Shown here: positions 49,761 through 64,000 of the stretch, one piece after another
How the letters are laid out: the number at the start of each line of letters is the position of its first letter
Position numbering within the stretch: position 1 is the stretch's first letter
Origin: Fistularia commersonii
Lineage: Eukaryota; Chordata; Actinopteri; Syngnathiformes; Fistulariidae
Assembly (NCBI GenBank): GCA_037954325.1
Contig: JBBMNZ010000026.1
Location: 4,901,501-4,965,500 of the forward strand
DNA: 64,000 nucleotides
Reading direction: 5' to 3'
The notes under the pieces: model-generated
What the model saw: only the letters and a program-made list of their open reading frames with translations
Databases searched by the model: none
Told to the model about the DNA's origin: nothing
Program-made: the position numbers and the translations under genes

Positions 49761-50353
49761 TAATAAGTCATAAGTAATTATTCTAGTAATATTGTAATAC
49801 CCTGTTTTCAATTAATCTAACCATCTTGTGAAAAAGCTCGTTATGCCCCATAGTTGGATGCTGTATGTCCTCTGGGATTAAGATAGTTTCCATTAAACCT
49901 GGCTTGGTGTCAAGCTAAAAGTGTCATTCATGTCATTCAGTTAAATATTTGAAAACAAGCATGCCGTTGATGATCACATTTGATACCCATCTTGTTATTC
50001 AGACCCTCTGCACAAACACTCACACGCACACAGATGCTTTGCATTCATCACTTCATCCTTCTCCATGTCGTTTAGGGAATGCAGCACAATTGATACCAAA
50101 TCATTGTTAAACCTCACTTCCACGTTAACTTGTGGGCTCATGACATCCCATGAGAATTGTTGAATCATTACGAGACCAGACTTTCCTACCATGACAAAGT
50201 ACACCAACCCAAGGCCTGCTTGATTCCTATTTTTTCCCTATCCCTTTGAGGTTTTGTTCATTGTCTAGCCAAATAACATTTAGTAAAAACAACATTCTGT
50301 GATATAGCCCAAAGTTAATTCAGTGCAATCTGTAATTTCATTAGCTATAAAAT

Positions 50354-50395
50354 GAGCTCGTACCCCATGAAGAACTCCTTAGCTCAACCACAGGC
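50354..50395 (-). repeat. Inverted-repeat pair, right arm
   Basis: GAGCTCGTACCCCATGAAGA followed by ACTCCTTAGCTCAACCACAG is the inverse of 49716-49760. A direct duplication CATGTCTGCTCC x2 follows at about 50416-50440. The pair could be terminal parts of one element or two copies of a dispersed repeat. Confidence 0.75.
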
Positions 50396-50651
50396 GCACG
50401 TTTAACAGCTCCTCCATGTCTGCTCCCATGTCTGCTCCCATAAGAAAGTCTTCTTGTTTAACCTGGCTGCCCTGAAGAAGTATCTGTACTTGACACTTTG
50501 GGAACATTGAAATGAATGACCTGTTTTGTTTTAATTATGCTATCTATTTGTTTTGATTATGTTATCTCATAGAAAGGGTTGTGTCTCATGAAATATTTAT
50601 CTAACCATCTCCTTGATTTTTGTACTCATGAAGCTTCTTTAAATGAAGCCA

Positions 50652-50786
<135 letters not shown>

Positions 50787-51524
50787 GACTTGTGGCCAAG
50801 AAAGTAGGAGGATGAGAATTAAGTGAGCTACTACTTTATCAGTCGACATGCAAAGTCAATATTGATCTGTCTGGTCTAAGAAGGGGAATAGACAATGTAC
50901 GGGGAGAAAAACTGCCAGCTGTCTGCACATCTATAATAAGGCAATAGTATAATAGAGATTAAATATGCAAGCTGTACTCAATTATTAATTGAGGCCAAGT
51001 ATAATTTTAATCTCTGTACCAAAATGCACAAGCAGGTTCTGGCTATTTGTTTTTAGAATCTCATTTAGAGCAAGATTGTTCTTGTCTGCGTGCTGAAATG
51101 CACAGATCAATTTTGGATTAGGGAAGAGATCACTTTATGGGGAAAAAATAAACAAATAAATAAACAATGAGGTAGCCAAAGAATACTCAACATGAGTTGT
51201 TAACAAGTAGAAGCCCCATTGAAACATAGGGTTTCCAATGGTTTGCAAACATAGTTTTGCAACAGAACTTTAAGAGCGCTTGTTTTGAAACCTTATATAT
51301 ATATATTTGCTTATATATGTATATATATGTACACACACACACACATGAAGACACATTAATATGTATGAATAGATTGATCTGATGTTGATTTTTTTTTCTG
51401 TTATTTAGAGAGTGAGGATGTGTTCTCAGGTTAAGCTGAGGTCATGGCTGGTTTCACGTTAAATGAAGCAGTCCGTACCGCTGATTCCATGTTCCCAAAA
51501 TATCCCAATGAAAAAGAAACCGTC

Positions 51525-51823
51525 CCGTCCTCTTTGCCCCTCTCCTCCTCTCTCAGGACTTCTCTCCCTCCCCTTGTCATTTTCTCCGGGTGCAGGGTTC
51601 CCACTCTTCCACAATCCCCCGCTGGGCCCACCCTCGGTTTGGTATCCTCCCATCTGCTAATCATCTGCCTCATTTCTCCTTGTTTTGTGTCCTTCTTGCT
51701 CCGCCCACAGCCAGTTCCCCTCCTCTTTTTCCTACCCCATATCATCCCTTCTAACCTCTACCCATTCTCCATCTCCCCTCCCTCCTCTTCTCTCCCCTCC
51801 TCCACCTTTCCCCTCCCCTCTTT
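51525..51823 (+). repeat. About 300-base polypyrimidine-rich tract
   Basis: Mostly C and T (CCTCTCCTCCTCTCTC.., CTCCCCTCCCTCCTCTTCTC..), ending directly at the CCAAT/TATA promoter. It accounts for a 175-codon open frame of Pro/Ser/Leu bias that is not a gene. Confidence 0.75.
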
Positions 51824-51824
51824 C

Positions 51825-51875
51825 ATTGGCCAATATATAAGAGCGGTGCATCTCCCTGTACCTCTTTCACACACG
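51825..51875 (+). promoter_or_regulatory. pdlim5: CCAAT + TATA promoter, probably of pdlim5
   Basis: ATTGGCCAAT (51825-51834, a CCAAT box on both strands) runs into TATATAAG (51834-51841). About 25-35 bases on, in CTCTTTCACACACG, a start site would be expected, and a good donor CACACG|GTAAGT follows at 51876. This gives a very short non-coding exon about 0.7 kb upstream of the first coding exon. The link to pdlim5 is inferred from position. Confidence 0.5.
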
Positions 51876-52567
51876 GTAAGTGTGTTTACCAGAAGAGGAC
51901 AGGCCAGGGGAATCAGGGATTATATCCTCTACCTGCATGTGAAGGGATTATTCTCCTGTCTGGAATTTTGAATTAACAGGTACCGATTTTTCCACACACT
52001 TCATAATCGCTATCAAAATATGAAAGCAGCTGCAATTAGTAGCTCACGTGCTCTGATGAATGTTTTCTAGAGGTTAGTTGACATATATTACTAAATAGCT
52101 AAAACACACTTTAGCAAGGTCCAGCTATTTTATTGCTTTTTGCTTGGACCATACATTGTGATATTTATACCTGCTGACCGGAAAGGGTTCATCATTCCTT
52201 TTTTTATTCCTGCACTCTGGAATTTACAGTTTATGTATATGCTGTGTACCACATTAATTTGTAAAAAAATGTTTGGTAACTTTCTTTTCTTAATTCCTTT
52301 TCGTCTCTTCCCCCTCTTCTTCCCTGTTTCATTTCCCTCCTGAAATATCCATCGCACAGTGTTCTTATATGGAGTCTTTTCTATTATATCTCTCCACAGA
52401 TCTTGGAAGAATATCTTAGAAGGATCCATTGCGCCTTTGCCTGAAATAATAGCCATCATCAAAACCTAGTTTTCAACTCATTGTATCAGTATCCTCTGCT
52501 TTCCAACGTATTTGCCAGACATCAACATAATTGCTCTCAAGCAATATCAACTCTGAGCAAGGAAACC

Positions 52568-60499
<7,932 letters not shown>

Positions 60500-62639
60500 G
60501 TAAGTCATTAGTTTGGAGACAGTAAGCATGATTGCTGGCTTTGTTACCAAACCAAAACTAAGGAACTCAACTATTCAATGATTTAACGAGTGTGTATGAG
60601 CAAGTTGTCTCTGAAATCTCTTGCTTTCACACTGTCTTATCTCTTTTAAACACTCTAAACAGCCCATTACTGTAACATATTTGTGATGCATGTTTCCCCT
60701 TTCAAGCCCACAATCCATGCATCCAGGCAGATGTTCATCGGTGCTGTAGTTAATCATGGAGTTAATGCACAGCAAAACAGTTGGTTATGCCTGATTTGCG
60801 ATTCCCCAAAGAAACGTAATTGAAATTGCGGCGGGTGCCCTGCACATGTGGACCACCTCTTTGGTTCCACATTCTACTACACAGTTGGTGGCTCTCGTAC
60901 AAAGGAACTCATTTATCACAAGTACTTACATTTGGATTCTTGAGGGTTGTGATGTACTTTAAATCATCGTGTTCTCAATCAACCCCTCCTCCTTCATTTG
61001 TCTTTTTTTTTTTTTGTTGTTGTGGAAAGGATTCCGTAATGCCTGGCGTGTTTGAATAAAATTATAAGTTTATCTCCGCACTAACGATGGAATTTGTTTC
61101 CTTCTGAAAAAATACATTTGTAAGTGCTTGCTGTATTGTCTGAAAACGCAGTTTTGCTCCAGACTCACTTTCACAAGACTGCATTCTGCGCTTGCTGCCC
61201 CTCTCCATTACCTTTTTAGGCCGCGCATCATATCTCTGTTTTTTATCAGGTATCTTTTTATGGCATCCGTGTCAAGGTTCTAACGAAGCAAACCTGAAAT
61301 AGAAAGATGAGAACGACGAACTATATGTACATCTCATTCACTGCGTGTGAGTTTAGCAGAGTTTTGTGGACAGTTTTAAAGGGATAGTAAAGGGATAGAA
61401 ATGTACTTTTAGGTCCGATGATAAAAGTGCCACAACGGATTTGAGTGGAATTTCAGAAAAAATACTGAACCAAAAATGTTTCCATCCTTTCTGTAGCTTT
61501 TTCCGGGAGAGCACCCAGAGTCCCATAAGCACTAATTTTAATCAAATAAATTTGGCTTTTTTAGTTGCAATTATTCTATTTGGAGTTACACCGATGTATT
61601 AAACTGTTCATTTCAACCAGTCATCTTGTAACTGAACAACACCGCCTTTGTATTTGACTGTTAATGGACTTAAACTGCCAATGTCTGGCTGAATGCCTTA
61701 TTCCCCAAAGTCAGTTCTTATCAACGCCATTTAGCTATTAAATCGGCTTTGCGCCTGGGTGTATTTTAGTATTTTTCTGAGGTAATGACCCATTCTGAGA
61801 GTCTTGAAGACGTTGGGAGAGTCAACAGGCACACAATAGAATAGAGTTAACAGGACAGACTTTGGTAACATAGTAAGACATAACACAGCCTTTCAGATCA
61901 TGATTGCATGATTTCTGTAAAACAAGCTGTCATGCAAAGAAGAAGAAAGCTTTGGAGTTATTTGTTTCCCACCTCTCTCCTTATCAGAATGGGAATCACA
62001 CTCTGTTGGAAGGATCCCTGAGCAAGAAAATGTTAGTGTTAATGAGTATATTCATTCTCAGAATGGGATTTCTTGTTGAAACTCTCTATGGTTGCGCCAA
62101 GTAAGCACCATTATCCACTGCACAGAGTGGTCAGTCAACAATAGCATCAGCTGACGTTTTTTTTTTTTTTTTTTTTTTTAAAAGGCCAGCAACCATCCCT
62201 GCCAAAAGAAGAAGCTATTTTAGTAATAGTGTCATTTGAAAGCTAAATCAGGGACTTAATTCAAGATGTACATTACACGTCACTTGCGTTACTCTCCATG
62301 TCATGTTACCATCACACCATTCCAATTTGATAGTTATTTGAAATAGCACGCATGCCTCTGCCATTTAATTCTCTGCTCCAAAGAAAGACAAACTTATTTG
62401 GCCTTTATTGCTTTTGAGGGCGGACGAGACATTCGGGGGAGACCCTACTTTATGTGTCATAATGGATGAAGGAACCAATGCATACTGGCAAGCCTCTCTT
62501 GTAGCTGTAGCTGTCTTGAAAAAAACGAAAAACAAAAACAAAACTAAAAGTGTCCCTCACTTCATTAGTTTGTTATGAGCCAGATCAGCCGTAGCTGGTG
62601 AAATGAGTACTGTTGACGCAGAAACCCACACCCCTTTGC
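60500..62639. other. pdlim5: pdlim5 second intron, nothing recognised
   Basis: AT-rich intron with T runs (61006-61016, 62158-62180). No exon or named repeat was recognised before the degenerate array at 62640. Confidence 0.5.
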
Positions 62640-62925
62640 AAATCCTCTCTCTGCAGCTGCCATTGTCACTTACTTGCTTGTGATATTTGCCAGAGATGTT
62701 CCAAAGCCAAAAGGGTGCTAAACTACGATCACCTGTCTCTGCCTTTCACTTGTCTGTAGTATTTGCCAAAGATCATCTAAAACCGATGGCCATCACTTTT
62801 GGCTAGGCTTGTAGTATTTGCCACTAATATCCTAATACCAGAAGAATGTAGCTACATTTAGAAACACCTGCCTCTGTCTTTTGCTGCTTGTTGTTTTTGC
62901 CAAAGAAAACATAAATCCCAAGAAC
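62640..62925 (+). repeat. Degenerate tandem array, about four units
   Basis: The word (A/T)TTTGCCA recurs at 62685, 62761, 62815 and about 62894. It is preceded by CT-rich CTGTCTCTGCCTTTCACTTG-type sequence and followed by (A)GA..C(T/C)AAA(A/G)CC. Spacings are about 76, 54 and 80 bases. Units differ by many substitutions, so the array is old. Confidence 0.5.
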
Positions 62926-63569
62926 ATCTAATGTTTGTGGAAGTAACCTACAAATAGTCTTGGGCATAAGCTACATGCTAAGCTCCTCTGTCTGTGGATT
63001 TTTAATTCTGTTTCTGATTATGATTTGCTGTGAGCTAGGAGTACTTGTCCTGAGGCTGAACGGCCTTGTTGAATGCTCAGAACACTCAGCCAGAACAGAA
63101 CGTGAAGGATCATTTGGAATGATTTGAAGATAATCATAGGAAAAGCATGTCAATAATGCAGTGATATTTATATAAATGATGGAGGAGTCTAAATTTAGAG
63201 CACCCACAGCAGTATTGATCCAAATAGTAGCTACAAAGACTCATACATTTCAATCAACACTTTTTAAGATGCAGAGTTACATCAAATTACATCATCAACT
63301 GATGGTGTATAATTAGGGCTAGGGTATATTTAATATCAGTCAAATAAGCAATTGTAAATACGATTCTCTCCGACTTGATATGTACAATGATGAGTGGTGA
63401 TGATGGCACAGTAAAATTTGTGGACACTGTAGATAAAGAATATGACTAAACTATAGAAATACAAGATACATTTAGATTTAATTTATAAAAGCATTTGTTA
63501 AGATCGATAACGTGACAGAAAAATCTCTTCCCAAAATATATGTTTATTATCTTGGAATGTCTTGAAAGA

Positions 63570-63680
63570 CAGATGTCTATGGAGGTTCTCAGTCATCCAG
63601 GTCATAGTTAATCCTTGTAGAAACCTTTATTTGGCAAGTGGGCTTGAATTTCTTCCCTTGAAGATCTCTTGAAAGGAAGT
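63570..63680 (+). repeat. Teleost repeat, copy 3
   Basis: TGGAGGTTCTCAGTCATCCA, then GGTCATAGTTAATCCTTGTA and CTTGAAGATCTCTTGAAAGG, match the family at 55378 in the same orientation. Confidence 0.65.
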
Positions 63681-64000
63681 TAATGTCTACTGAAATGTAT
63701 TGGTTCCAATGGAAATATGAAAATTCCAATAGAAATTCTACATCTTTGGCTGCAATGTAGAAATAAGCTTCAGCCGGTTGATAAATCTTTTTAATCAAAA
63801 TTGCAGATGAGAGATGCAATGAATTAACAAAATCTTGAAAAGCTTGTGATCTTTATTTTGTGGGAATGTATTTATGGATTCGTTTCTGCTATGAGTCTGT
63901 GTAGTTCTACACCCTGGTCTGTCTGTCTGTTCAGATGCACTGATTTTCCTTGTTTTACAGGCGTCTTTAAAACTGGGCTATAAAGTTCAAGTTAGATTTC

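Noticed and set aside
51444..51971. 175-codon open frame on the plus strand
   Set aside because: It lies in the polypyrimidine tract; composition (Pro, Ser, Leu, Phe) follows from C/T-rich DNA, and it overlaps the likely promoter and donor.
63961..64000. Candidate pdlim5 exon 3 after TTTTACAG
   Set aside because: Exon 2 ends in phase 2. Joining gives Lys-Arg-Leu then a stop, not the expected PDLIM5 linker. The A-S-L-K open reading needs another phase. It may be a chance acceptor.

Overview
This is a stretch of vertebrate nuclear DNA, almost certainly from a ray-finned (teleost) fish. The genes are split into short exons with GT-AG introns, introns and spacers carry long CA/TG and TA microsatellites, and the dispersed repeats are of types common in teleosts. 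There is no operon, CRISPR array, phage or other prokaryote-type system. All recognisable genes are on the + strand.

Layout. (1) 1936-18759: 23 coding exons of egflam (pikachurin), lacking only the signal-peptide exon, which lies upstream or was not recognisable. The order is FN3-FN3-acidic/mucin linker-EGF-LamG-EGF-LamG-EGF-LamG-stop, about 1,021 residues in the window. Its 3' UTR runs to a poly(A) signal near 19882. (2) 19.9-24.3 kb: repeat-rich spacer with a LINE reverse-transcriptase fragment split by a solo LTR. (3) 24366-26167: a small secreted reeler (reelin N-terminal) domain gene of five coding exons. One exon appears to have lost its proper splice acceptor. (4) 26.2-33.7 kb: spacer with one SINE. 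(5) 33690-40563: a complete nine-exon melanopsin of the Xenopus-like class (opn4x), with the retinal Lys, DRY and NPxxY motifs. (6) 40.6-51.8 kb: spacer with microsatellites, small inverted repeats and a candidate promoter. (7) 51825-window end: the start of pdlim5 (ENH). A CCAAT/TATA promoter is followed by two exons encoding the PDZ domain, and the LIM exons lie beyond the window.

How the genes relate. Pikachurin organises the photoreceptor ribbon synapse and opn4x is a Gq-type photopigment, so two light-related genes lie within 15 kb. As I recall, opn4x next to pdlim5 is the vertebrate arrangement for this paralog, while mammalian OPN4 sits by LDB3. This agrees with the protein-level assignment of both genes.

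The least expected items are: two hairpins inside introns, the longer one a miRNA-like inverted repeat that pairs best as antisense RNA; the damaged acceptor in the reeler gene; an in-frame, stop-free last intron in opn4x; a 24-nt microexon in egflam; a (CA)n tract five bases after a pdlim5 donor; and a solo LTR nested in a LINE. I found no previously undescribed multi-gene system.
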